Shown in pieces: positions 35,408-44,217 of a stretch of 64,000 nucleotides of DNA. A program made the position numbers and the translations under genes. The stretch lies in assembly GCF_026012015.1 (NCBI RefSeq), contig NZ_BRXR01000001.1, positions 62,001 to 126,000 of the forward strand, read 5' to 3'. The stretch is from Clostridium omnivorum (GTDB taxonomy: Bacteria; Bacillota; Clostridia; Clostridiales; Clostridiaceae). Under the pieces are notes generated by a model. The model was not told the origin of the DNA and made no database searches. It saw only the letters and a list, made by a program, of their open reading frames with translations. Position 1 is the stretch's first letter. Every line of letters begins with the position of its first letter.

Positions 35408-36805
35408 TTACCTTATATGCTCTCGATCTACTGTTATTTCTACGTTTAAATCTACAAGTATTTCTTCTAAGCTTTCTTCTTGCTTTAATCCTTCTGTGCT
35501 TTCCTTCATAAATACTATTTTTACTGTCTGCACTATAAGTTTTAAATCCAATAAGAATGAATAATTTCTAATATATATAATATCGTACTTTACTTTGTCT
35601 TCAGCTGTAGTATTATATTTACCTAAAACCTGTGCAAGTCCAGTTAGTCCCGCTTTAACCAATGTCCTGTACTTATAGTCTCGAATTTCAGTTTTAAACT
35701 TATTAACAAAAAACGGTCTCTCAGGTCTTGGCCCAACTATACTCATACTTCCAGCTAAAACATTAAACAGCTGAGGAAGTTCATCTAATCTCGTACTTCG
35801 TAATAGCTTACCAAGCTTTGTAATTCTTGGATCATCTTCTCCAGCAATAACCGGTCCACTTACCTTTTCAGCATCTTTTATCATTGTTCTAAATTTATAA
35901 ATATTAAAAGTTTCTTCACCATAGGTTACTCTTTCTTGCTTGTAGAATATACTTCCATTATCTTGGAGTTTAATAGCTATAGCAACAAACAGCATTATAG
36001 GTGAAGCAATTATTATTCCTATCAAAGAAATAATAATATCAAAAGTTCTTTTTAAAATTCTCTGTTCAATTGTTAATCCAAGCTTTTTTACTTTTAATAC
36101 TGGTACATCATCTACTCTGTTAAGTTTAGAACTTATTAATCCAATTTCGTATATTCTAGGAATAATATATAAACTCTTTCTGTCATCAATGCATATATCT
36201 ATTATTCTATTTCTAAATTCATCATTTGCATCTTCACTTAAGAAAACAACATCACATTCCTCTATATAGTTCCATAGATTTACAGAATTAATATCACAAA
36301 TATATTTTACATCATAAATATCTAGTTGTTTTAGCAGCAATTTTTTTGCTAGCCTTTCTGCATTACTGCCTCCAATAACAATTGTTGGTTTTCTACCATG
36401 TGAGCGTCTTTTAAGTTTCCAAACAATGCTTCTCCACATTGACAGAAACAAGAACTGAATAATGGAACTTATTACAATTACAGTTCTAGGATAAGAAAAA
36501 GCTCTTAAAAAGAAACTTATAGCCATTGTGGAAATAAGCAATGTAATTACAGTAAGAAATACAGAATAAATCATTTCAGTAAGTGATTGCTTTAATATAT
36601 CTCCTAAACCATATACAAACATAAAAATTAAATAAACAATTATTATAGCAGGAAGGGATATAACAAATGCATCATAATTAAATTTTGGAATATTAAAGCT
36701 AAATTTAACCACATAGGCTAAATAAATAGATAAAATAATTAGTAAAATATCTATAACATAAACACCTATTTCATACAAACTAGTAACAAAGTTCTTATTC
36801 TTCAT
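35408..36805 (-). CDS. Polyprenyl glycosylphosphotransferase (initiating sugar-phosphate transferase)
   Basis: 465 residues. Four or five N-terminal membrane helices and a CoA-binding-like middle domain (PTIVIGGSNAERLAKKLL) precede the bacterial sugar transferase domain: KRTFDIIISLIGIIIASP, IYKFRTM, STRLDELPQLFNVLAGSMS and VGPRPERP. It transfers a sugar-1-phosphate from a UDP-sugar to undecaprenyl phosphate and starts the repeat unit. GalU upstream could supply UDP-glucose. It is the first gene of the main biosynthetic operon, behind the galU terminator. Confidence 0.92.
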   Translation of the reverse strand: MKNKNFVTSLYEIGVYVIDILLIILSIYLAYVVKFSFNIPKFNYDAFVISLPAIIIVYLIFMFVYGLGDILKQSLTEMIYSVFLTVITLLISTMAISFFLRAFSYPRTVIVISSIIQFLFLSMWRSIVWKLKRRSHGRKPTIVIGGSNAERLAKKLLLKQLDIYDVKYICDINSVNLWNYIEECDVVFLSEDANDEFRNRIIDICIDDRKSLYIIPRIYEIGLISSKLNRVDDVPVLKVKKLGLTIEQRILKRTFDIIISLIGIIIASPIMLFVAIAIKLQDNGSIFYKQERVTYGEETFNIYKFRTMIKDAEKVSGPVIAGEDDPRITKLGKLLRSTRLDELPQLFNVLAGSMSIVGPRPERPFFVNKFKTEIRDYKYRTLVKAGLTGLAQVLGKYNTTAEDKVKYDIIYIRNYSFLLDLKLIVQTVKIVFMKESTEGLKQEESLEEILVDLNVEITVDREHIR

Positions 36806-36921
36806 ATATTACACCTCACTAATAATTGGATAGCCTGTTCAATATTTTCAATTAAGTATGTTTTTAAATAACAATGCTACAAAACATTTATATTTTAACA
36901 TAAATACCGACAAAAAAAAAC

Positions 36922-36997
36922 TAAAAATAAATAAAAGGTCTGTAAATCTCATTTATATGCTATTTTTATTATTAACATATTATAAGATTTACAGACT
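36922..36997 (-). terminator. Terminator after galU (long loop)
   Basis: On the minus strand GTCTGTAAATCT and AGATTTACAGAC pair across a loop of roughly 35 A/T-rich bases and are followed by CTTTTATTTATTTTTAG. It separates galU from the glycosylphosphotransferase operon. Confidence 0.7.
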
Positions 36998-37012
36998 TCT
37001 TATGTCACAAAT

Positions 37013-37933
37013 TTATTTGTTTTTTTCTTCATCACATTCAAGCATATCGTTCATTTGTTTAAAAATAGGATTATTCTTCATTGATAATAAATATTCCATA
37101 AATGGCTTTTTGATATCTTCTCTCTTAAGAGCAAATTCCACTGTTGCTTCTAGAAATCCGAGTCTGTCCCCTACATCATATCTTCTTCCTTCAAAATTGT
37201 AAGCATACATAGCTTCACCGGTTATTAATGTACGTAGAGCATCAGTAAGCTGTATTTCTCCACCTTTTCCAGGTGCAGTAGTTTCAAGAACATTAAAGAT
37301 TTGTGGTGTAATTATGTATCTACCTAATATAGCAATATTCGAAGGAGCTTCTTCTACTTTAGGTTTTTCAACTAAGTCCTTAACCTTATATACCCTGTCT
37401 TCAATATGCATTCCCTTTACAATACCATACTTAGAAACTTCTTGAGATGGTACTTCTTGAACTCCTAGTATAGTTGTTTTATACTCGTTATAGCATTCTA
37501 TAAGCTGCTTTAAACATGGTACTTTACTATCAACCACATCATCACCTAACATTACTGCAAATGGTTCATTGCCTACAAAAGTTCTTGCACAGCTTATTGC
37601 ATGTCCAAGTCCTTTTGGTTCCTTTTGTCTAATGTAGTATATATTTGCCATATTTGATATATCTTTAATCATACTTAGCATTTCATCCTTGCCGTGTGAA
37701 GCAAGTTCATTTTCTAATTCTACAGATTTATCAAAATGGTCTTCAATAGCTCTTTTATTTCTACCTGTTATTATAAGTATTTCTTCTATTCCAGACGCTA
37801 CTGCTTCCTCAATTATATATTGAATAGTTGGTTTATCAACTATTGGAAGCATTTCTTTAGGTTGAGCCTTAGTTGCTGGTAGAAATCTTGTACCTAATCC
37901 AGCTGCAGGAATAATAGCCTTTTTAACTTTCAT
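37013..37933 (-). CDS. galU: UTP-glucose-1-phosphate uridylyltransferase
   Basis: 306 residues. KAIIPAAGLGTRFLPATKAQPKEMLPIVDKP is the GalU N-terminal nucleotide site (shown here by its parts AAGLGTRFLP and PKEMLPI), and FAVMLGDDVVDS and VEKPKVEEAPSN are further family blocks. It makes UDP-glucose for the polysaccharide. ATG 37933 with GGGAG is chosen over the upstream in-frame ATG at 37951. Terminators lie on both sides, so galU is its own transcription unit. Confidence 0.94.
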   Translation of the reverse strand: MKVKKAIIPAAGLGTRFLPATKAQPKEMLPIVDKPTIQYIIEEAVASGIEEILIITGRNKRAIEDHFDKSVELENELASHGKDEMLSMIKDISNMANIYYIRQKEPKGLGHAISCARTFVGNEPFAVMLGDDVVDSKVPCLKQLIECYNEYKTTILGVQEVPSQEVSKYGIVKGMHIEDRVYKVKDLVEKPKVEEAPSNIAILGRYIITPQIFNVLETTAPGKGGEIQLTDALRTLITGEAMYAYNFEGRRYDVGDRLGFLEATVEFALKREDIKKPFMEYLLSMKNNPIFKQMNDMLECDEEKNK

Positions 37934-38032
37934 AAAAATTTCTCCCTTCATAAGTTTTCAAGAAAATTATATCCTAAAATATCAATATTTACAAATCCAA
38001 GTTTATTATTGCTCTAATTTTTCAAAGTAATC

Positions 38033-38074
38033 ATAAAAAAACACTAATTTAAGAAGTTAATCTTATATTAGTGC
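38033..38074 (-). terminator. Terminator after the CpsB phosphatase gene
   Basis: On the minus strand CACTAATATAAGA and TTCTTAAATTAGTG pair with a short loop and run into TTTTTTT. Confidence 0.8.
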
Positions 38075-38100
38075 TGCTTTAATAATTAATATATAACTGA

Positions 38101-38868
38101 TTAAGAAAACATTTTAAAAAAACTAAATCTCTTTTTGATTTTAATTATCTCTGGAATATTAACACTTCTATTATTTATAATATTAAACTGATTTTCTTCA
38201 ATCCAATTAAATAAATCTTTATTTATTTCTTTAATTATTCCATATTCCTTTTTCATCATTGTATTTCTACCGGAATTATTATGAGCATCACTTCCAACAA
38301 GATGGACCATATTTTTCTTAACAAGAAGCTCCGCAAATGCTTTAACATCTTTACCATACAAACCATTAAGACTTCCTGAAGTTACCTGAGTTAACGTACC
38401 TTGATCAATCAAATTTTCTAACAGCATTATATTATCTCTAAGCTTTGAATTTCTTTCAGGATGCGCTAAAATTGGAGTAGCGCCCATTAATCTTAATTCG
38501 TAAAATACTTCCTCTGTATATAACGGAAAGTGATTCATAGGTAATTCAATTAGCAAGTAATTACTATCATTTATTCCCCATACTCTCCCAGACTTATATA
38601 GCTTTGGAAGTTCAGGGTGTATATATAATTCTAAACCATTCAATATCTTAACATTTAAATCTTTTATTTTGCTTATTTCTTTTAAATTATTTAATTTTTC
38701 GTCATAATTTAATCTCTCAATTTCTGATTCACCCGCTATAAAATGAGGAGTAGCACAAATGTATTCAACTCCATCATTGAATGACATTTCTAGCATTTCG
38801 ATAGACATGTCCAAATTTTTTGACCCATCATCTATATAAGGAATAATGTGACTATGAAAATCTATCAT
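38101..38868 (-). CDS. CpsB/YwqE-type protein tyrosine phosphatase (PHP fold)
   Basis: 255 residues. Metal-binding motifs of the PHP domain are visible as DFHSHIIPYIDDG, ATPHF, LAHPERN and GSDAHN. These manganese-dependent phosphatases dephosphorylate the CpsD/CapB tyrosine kinase and so control capsule chain length and output. It lies 51 bases after the kinase gene and ends the CpsC-CpsD-CpsB regulatory unit. Confidence 0.9.
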   Translation of the reverse strand: MIDFHSHIIPYIDDGSKNLDMSIEMLEMSFNDGVEYICATPHFIAGESEIERLNYDEKLNNLKEISKIKDLNVKILNGLELYIHPELPKLYKSGRVWGINDSNYLLIELPMNHFPLYTEEVFYELRLMGATPILAHPERNSKLRDNIMLLENLIDQGTLTQVTSGSLNGLYGKDVKAFAELLVKKNMVHLVGSDAHNNSGRNTMMKKEYGIIKEINKDLFNWIEENQFNIINNRSVNIPEIIKIKKRFSFFKMFS

Positions 38869-38919
38869 TATATTATCTCCATATTCTTATAAAATTAGAT
38901 ATAGCGTTCTATTTAAATT

Positions 38920-39594
38920 TTATTCATAACTATAGTAATAATATCCCGTGTATGAACCCTTTGTATCAGCAGGCATCTTATTCATAACAACTCCTAGTAT
39001 TTTCCCTCCAACTTTTTCAATTAACTCTTTTGCTCTTACTACTGCTTCCTTCTCTGTAGTACCATACGCAGTAACAAAAAGAACCCCATCTGTTAGAGTT
39101 GAAAGTATTTGAGAATCTGTTACTGCTAGTACTGGTGGTGCATCTATTAGTATTACATCAAAATGCTCTTTAAGTTCTTGTAGTAACCCTTTCATTCTTT
39201 TACTTCCTAAAAGCTCCGCTGGATTAGGTGGTATAGGTCCACTAGTAATTATATATAAATTTGGTACACCAAGTAACTGAAGACATTCTTGTAAACTCTT
39301 TTCCTTCGATAAAAGAGTTGTGAGACCATTTTTATTTGGAACACCTAATTTTCTATGAATTGTAGGTTTTCTAAGATCACAATCTAATAATACAACCTTT
39401 TTTCCACTTTGAGCCATTGTTACTGCAAGGTTAACCAACACAGTGCTCTTTCCCTCACTTGGCTGGGTTGAGGTTACTACTATTGTTTTTAATTCATTAT
39501 CAAGAGACGAAAATTGTATATTTGTCCTTAAAGTTCTAAAAGCTTCTGCTACGACAGACTTAGGGTTTTTCAATGAAATTACATCATTTGCCAT
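38920..39594 (-). CDS. CpsD/CapB-type tyrosine-protein kinase
   Basis: 224 residues, BY-kinase. AEAFRTLRTNIQFSS marks the N-terminus, Walker A is TQPSEGKSTV, Walker A' is VVLLDCDLRKP and Walker B is VILIDAPPVL. The C-terminus YTGYYYYSYE is the tyrosine cluster that is autophosphorylated. It is soluble and activated by the membrane partner CpsC encoded just upstream. ATG 39594 has GGAGGT six bases upstream. Confidence 0.94.
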   Translation of the reverse strand: MANDVISLKNPKSVVAEAFRTLRTNIQFSSLDNELKTIVVTSTQPSEGKSTVLVNLAVTMAQSGKKVVLLDCDLRKPTIHRKLGVPNKNGLTTLLSKEKSLQECLQLLGVPNLYIITSGPIPPNPAELLGSKRMKGLLQELKEHFDVILIDAPPVLAVTDSQILSTLTDGVLFVTAYGTTEKEAVVRAKELIEKVGGKILGVVMNKMPADTKGSYTGYYYYSYE

Positions 39595-39606
39595 ATTCAA
39601 ACCTCC

Positions 39607-40278
39607 TTATTCAAAATCTTTTATGTTTGGAATAACACCAATAACTGGTAGTCCAACTAGTTTTTCTATTTCTTCTGCAGATTTAACTGTATTATCTAAA
39701 TATTCAATTATGAAAACTACACCAACAGAAAGCATTAAACCAATAAAAAAAGCTATTGCAATATTTAATAATGGTTTAGGACTAGCTGGTCTAGTAGGTA
39801 ATTGTGCATTATCAAGCATTTGAACATTATCAGATTTATTAACATTATAACTTACCTCTTTTAATGACTTTGCAAGTTGATTCGCAATATCCATAGCTTG
39901 CTTAGGATCCTTTGATTTCACTGTTATTGTAAGAAATTCTGTATCCCCCATTGGAGAAACTGATATCATTGATTGTAAAGTTTCAACCTTCATAGTTAAA
40001 TTCATTTTATTTATAACATTTTCGGCCACTGTTCTGGATTGTGCAAATTGGCTATAGGTTTTTACTAGCTTTTGGTACATCATAACATCATTATAATTTG
40101 TCTGATTTGCACTAGATTCAGTTTTAGGTTTGCCTATTATAACAGATATGTCAGCTTTATACGTTGGTTTAATTACGAAAAAGCTAACTACAGCACTTGA
40201 TAGTGTTGTGATTAAAGTAATTAACACAATTAAAGTCCATCTTTTTCTAAATATTTGTAAATATTCATGCAGTTCCAT
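39607..40278 (-). CDS. CpsC/Wzz-type chain-length regulator and kinase activator
   Basis: 223 residues. An N-terminal helix (WTLIVLITLITTLSSAVVSFFV) and a C-terminal helix (ALLNIAIAFFIG-like, about 180-200) flank an external Wzz domain with the PTYKADISVIIGKP segment. The cytoplasmic tail after the second helix activates the CpsD kinase. It lies 12 bases ahead of cpsD. Confidence 0.92.
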   Translation of the reverse strand: MELHEYLQIFRKRWTLIVLITLITTLSSAVVSFFVIKPTYKADISVIIGKPKTESSANQTNYNDVMMYQKLVKTYSQFAQSRTVAENVINKMNLTMKVETLQSMISVSPMGDTEFLTITVKSKDPKQAMDIANQLAKSLKEVSYNVNKSDNVQMLDNAQLPTRPASPKPLLNIAIAFFIGLMLSVGVVFIIEYLDNTVKSAEEIEKLVGLPVIGVIPNIKDFE

Positions 40279-40289
40279 TTATTATCCCC

Positions 40290-41354
40290 CTATAATATCT
40301 TTTCAATATCCTTTATTACCTCGTCATTAGGATTGATAAGTTTTGCAATGTCTATATGGAGTTGTGCTTGCTTTTTATCTCCTAAATTAATATAGCACAT
40401 TATAAGATTTGTACAAATTTCAATACTCTTTGTAGCCTCAAAAGCTTTTCTAAAATAATTAACAGCTGTATTGAAATCTCCTAAAGAAGCATAATTTAAA
40501 CCTAATTCATTTACTACATCTACTAGTTGATTATCTAAAGACATTGCTGTAGCTAAATAGTATATTGCCTTTTCGTAATTTTGAAGCAATCTATACCCTA
40601 CTGCTACATAATAATACAAAGTTGCATCTTCTTGAAACTGATCAAGTAACGGAATCAAATTGGCCAACGCTTCTTTAGGATTATCATATAAGAGTTCTTT
40701 TCCTTTATCATAACTCGCAGAAAATTGAAGAGCATTCTTAAGTTCAACTAACTCAGGGGTTTCCTCCCCACCTTTAGCTTTATAATCATTAATGCTATTT
40801 AAAGCCCTGGCATATTCACCTGATTTTTTAAATAACTGAGCCTCATATAAATACGGAACAGAAAAGTTTTCAAATTGCTTTCCCATTTCAATTAGAACTA
40901 TCATTTCTTCTTTAAATAAACTATTACTTTCACTTATAGCATCAGCTAGAGTTAATAACTTTTCTAAGTTACCTGTATTAGTTTCAACTTTAAATAATCC
41001 TTTAAGCATAGCATAAGCATCTTCTAATTGTTGATTTTTGATTGCATCATAAATTTTACCTTTAATAAATGTAATATTAGCCTCTTTACTTATTAGAATA
41101 TTTATATATACACTATTAAATTTAAACTCTGGATCTAGTCCTAATACATAACACATTCCTTCAATAAAATATATTAGTGGAATATCTTCAACATTTTCTC
41201 CCTTTTTTATGGCATCTATAATTTGAGAAGATTTTATAGGCATGTACAAATCTTCACTAAGACTTATATTAAAAAAACTACTTACTGTTTCTTTTTTCAC
41301 ATCTAAAAAAAGTAAATTTGATAGTTTATCTGCAAAATAAGATTCTATACTCAT
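40290..41354 (-). CDS. Tetratricopeptide-repeat protein heading the polysaccharide regulatory operon
   Basis: 354 residues, soluble. The C-terminal two thirds contain several TPR units, such as YYYVAVGYRLLQNYEKAIYYLATAM and ELGLNYASLGDFNTAVNYFRKAFE. The first 100 residues are not a recognised domain. It is 12 bases ahead of cpsC, so it is surely co-transcribed and may act as a scaffold for the kinase or for glycosyltransferases. It starts with ATG behind GGATGGTG. Confidence 0.8.
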   Translation of the reverse strand: MSIESYFADKLSNLLFLDVKKETVSSFFNISLSEDLYMPIKSSQIIDAIKKGENVEDIPLIYFIEGMCYVLGLDPEFKFNSVYINILISKEANITFIKGKIYDAIKNQQLEDAYAMLKGLFKVETNTGNLEKLLTLADAISESNSLFKEEMIVLIEMGKQFENFSVPYLYEAQLFKKSGEYARALNSINDYKAKGGEETPELVELKNALQFSASYDKGKELLYDNPKEALANLIPLLDQFQEDATLYYYVAVGYRLLQNYEKAIYYLATAMSLDNQLVDVVNELGLNYASLGDFNTAVNYFRKAFEATKSIEICTNLIMCYINLGDKKQAQLHIDIAKLINPNDEVIKDIEKIL

Positions 41355-41478
41355 TAATTCACCATCCGAAAATAAAATTAATATAAGTTGATTACTTTTG
41401 GTTTAATAATATATTGTAACAATAATAATAATACCCAAAATATCATTTATTGTAAACCTATTTAGATATCCATTGCAT

Positions 41479-41518
41479 AAAAATAATGGTAAGAGTGGGA
41501 TAATCCCAACTCTCACCC
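41479..41518 (-). terminator. Terminator after the phosphoglucomutase gene
   Basis: On the minus strand GGTGAGAGTTGGGA and TCCCACTCTTACC pair around TTA with one bulge, followed by ATTATTTTT. Confidence 0.8.
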
Positions 41519-43252
41519 TTAGTTTTCGCAAGCATTATTTATTATTGACATCACATTATTTGTAAACACAGTCATTTTTTCTTCCACATCATTTAGACTT
41601 GTTCCTATGCATGCAAGATAGACTTTCATCTTTGGTTCTGTTCCTGAAGGTCTAACAACAAACCACGAACCATCCTCTAAAACAAACTTAAGTACATTTG
41701 ACTTTGGTAAATCAATTATATTTTCTGATATTTTTATTAAGTCTTTTTCTATACTTAACTTATAGTCCATCTTTTTAACTATATTTACGCCATTAACATT
41801 TGATTTCATAGAATGCCTTAAAACTTCAAGTGCCTTTGCTATCTTTTCTTGTCCTTCCTTACCTTTAAGTTCAATTGATACCAAATTTTCTTTATAATAT
41901 CCATATTTCTCATACAAGCTTATTAAAGCATCGTAAAGACTCATGCCCTTTTCTTTATAATAAAGAGCCATTTCGCAAATTAGCGTAGCTGCAATTACAG
42001 CATCCTTATCTCTAACAAAGTCTCCAGCTAGATAACCAAAGCTTTCCTCAAAACCAAACAAATAAGTGTTTTCTTTAGTCTCTTCAAACTCTTTTATCTT
42101 TTCACCAATGTACTTAAACCCAGTTAATACATTTATTAGTTTCACGTTATACTCTTCAGCTATCTTGCTTACCATTTCAGTAGTAACAATTGTCTTTATT
42201 AGCGCTCCATTATTAGGAAGCTTATTTGTTTCCTTAAGAGAAGAAACTATATAATGAGATAAAAGTACTCCTGTCTGGTTGCCAGTTAAAACTCTGAATT
42301 CACCAATACTATCTTTAACTACAACCCCTATTCTATCACAGTCAGGGTCAGTACCAAAGATGATATCAGGCTGCATCTCTTTTCCCATTTCCATTGCTAT
42401 ACTAAATACCTTAGGTTCTTCTGGATTAGGGTATGGTGCTGTTGGAAAGTTTCCATCAGGTAACTCCTGTTCTTTTACAACTGCAACATTTTCATATCCA
42501 AGTTCTTTTAATACTCTTCTTACAGGTACATTTCCACTTCCGTGAATTGGAGTATATATTACTTTTAAATTTTTTGCATTACTACTCACTAATTCTTTTC
42601 TTATAGTTAAATTTTTAACTTTTTCTATGTAAGCTTTATCTACTTCTTCACCAATTATATTTAAAATTCCTTTTTGTTTAGCATCTTCAATATCTATACT
42701 TTTTACGTTTTCAAATTCTTCAACTTCTTGAATACATGAAAGAATTTCTGTCGCATTCATATCTGTAACTTGTCCACCGTCTTCTCCATAAACCTTATAT
42801 CCGTTATACTGTTTAGGATTATGTGATGCTGTAATTACAATGCCGGCTTTACTGCCAAAATGTCTTACAGTATAAGATAGCATTGGTGTAGGTCTTAATG
42901 ATTCAAAAAGATTTACTTTAATTCCATTGCCGCATAAAACAGCCGCAGCACTTTCAGCAAACTCCTTTGACATATTTCTGGAGTCATAAGCTATACTTAC
43001 AGATATATCACCATGATAATTATTTATTAAATATTGCGCCAAACCTTGTGTTGCCTTTCCAACAGTATATATATTCATTCTATTGCTTCCAGCACCAATA
43101 ACGCCCCTTAATCCACCAGTTCCAAACTCTAAATCTTTATAAAATCTGTCTTCTATATCTTTTTCATCTTTAATATTTCTAAGCTCAGTTTTAGTTGCTT
43201 CATCAACATATTGAGATTTTAACCACAATTGGTATTTTTCCATGTATGTCAT
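41519..43252 (-). CDS. pgcA: Alpha-phosphoglucomutase / phospho-sugar mutase
   Basis: 577 residues, PgcA-type phosphohexomutase. The catalytic phosphoserine loop is VITASHNPKQYNGYK, the metal-binding loop FGTDPDCDRIG, the sugar loop GFEESFGYLAGD and the phosphate loop RPSGTEPKMKVY. It interconverts glucose-6-phosphate and glucose-1-phosphate, which feeds GalU. It has its own terminator and lies directly upstream of the polysaccharide locus. Confidence 0.94.
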   Translation of the reverse strand: MTYMEKYQLWLKSQYVDEATKTELRNIKDEKDIEDRFYKDLEFGTGGLRGVIGAGSNRMNIYTVGKATQGLAQYLINNYHGDISVSIAYDSRNMSKEFAESAAAVLCGNGIKVNLFESLRPTPMLSYTVRHFGSKAGIVITASHNPKQYNGYKVYGEDGGQVTDMNATEILSCIQEVEEFENVKSIDIEDAKQKGILNIIGEEVDKAYIEKVKNLTIRKELVSSNAKNLKVIYTPIHGSGNVPVRRVLKELGYENVAVVKEQELPDGNFPTAPYPNPEEPKVFSIAMEMGKEMQPDIIFGTDPDCDRIGVVVKDSIGEFRVLTGNQTGVLLSHYIVSSLKETNKLPNNGALIKTIVTTEMVSKIAEEYNVKLINVLTGFKYIGEKIKEFEETKENTYLFGFEESFGYLAGDFVRDKDAVIAATLICEMALYYKEKGMSLYDALISLYEKYGYYKENLVSIELKGKEGQEKIAKALEVLRHSMKSNVNGVNIVKKMDYKLSIEKDLIKISENIIDLPKSNVLKFVLEDGSWFVVRPSGTEPKMKVYLACIGTSLNDVEEKMTVFTNNVMSIINNACEN

Positions 43253-43364
43253 AGTTTTCCTCCCATTTCAATAATAATCAACATTTTTATTATACTAATA
43301 AAATATTAAAAATAAAACATTTTTTTATAAATTATGCAAATTTCCATTTCATAAACATAAGCTA

Positions 43365-43395
43365 TAAAAAAAATAAGTGGAACACTCCACTTATT
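43365..43395 (-). terminator. Terminator after the L25/Ctc gene
   Basis: AATAAGTGGA and TCCACTTATT pair around GTGT on the minus strand and run into TTTTTTT. The stem overlaps the last codons of the gene. Confidence 0.85.
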
Positions 43396-43993
43396 CTTCT
43401 GCAATTCTTGGATTGCTTATTTGCATTGTTTCTTCTTGTACAAGGGTAGTATTTCCTCCAGTAACTGAGGCAATAACTGTATTAGGATCATCCATAATGG
43501 TAATCTCGCTTGACATTTCTATATCTCTAATCCTAAAAGTATTACCATATGTCAAATTTCCTACATTTATATTTAAAGAGTTTATAACGTTATCGCCCTT
43601 ACATTGAACTCTTACCTTTGTTTTTTCCTTCTGTAATATTCCGCCATTTCTTGATATGTTGTCTTCGCCTGCAAATATTAGAGGTACATCAGTCTGAACT
43701 AGTTTATCTTTAGTCATCTCTTCTAAGTCAATATGTATTAGCTCATGTGTTGCAGGATCCCTTTGCACTTCTTTTATAAGTGATCTATGTTCTGTACCAT
43801 CTATATTTATATTAATTAAACCATGTTCACCAAATTCACATATTTCCTTGTTTAGTTCTAACTCTGACACTTCGAACATTAAACTTTGCATATTCTTTCC
43901 ATAAAGTATCCCAGGTATTTTCCCATTTCTCCTTGCTGTTCTTGCACTATGAGCACTTTTCTTTATTCTTGTATTAGCATTTATTGTTTCCAT
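43391..43993 (-). CDS. ctc: Ribosomal protein L25 / general stress protein Ctc
   Basis: 200 residues with the two-domain TL5/Ctc form. The N-terminal part (ARTARRNGKIPGILYGK) is the 5S rRNA binding L25 domain, and the C-terminal beta domain includes DVPLIFAGEDNISRNGGILQ. It binds 5S rRNA in the large subunit. The frame opens at 44026, but ATG 43993 has GGAGGG just upstream and gives the standard start. It is monocistronic with a divergent neighbour. Confidence 0.9.
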   Translation of the reverse strand: METINANTRIKKSAHSARTARRNGKIPGILYGKNMQSLMFEVSELELNKEICEFGEHGLININIDGTEHRSLIKEVQRDPATHELIHIDLEEMTKDKLVQTDVPLIFAGEDNISRNGGILQKEKTKVRVQCKGDNVINSLNINVGNLTYGNTFRIRDIEMSSEITIMDDPNTVIASVTGGNTTLVQEETMQISNPRIAEE

Positions 43994-44217
43994 TATTATC
44001 CCTCCTACCTTTGCTATTATTGTCACAAATTAAGAATTTTATGCACATGTATAATTATTATATAAATGCTGAAAATATTTTAAGATAAATCATTAATATA
44101 TATTGCAATTATATTCCAATTACTTTATAATGATATTGTTTTATACAAAGCTGCTTAAACCATTGATTTTGCAAGGTTTTATAGACATAGTATTATGAAA
44201 GAAGGTGCTATATTAAA

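Noticed and set aside
34884-35564. Plus-strand hydrophobic frames antisense to the binding-like protein and transferase genes
   Set aside because: They mirror Asn/Lys-rich codons of the real genes and have no start signals.
36858-37202. Plus-strand open frame over the galU terminator and gene end
   Set aside because: It runs antisense through galU and a hairpin, with no ribosome site; a chance frame in A/T-rich sequence.
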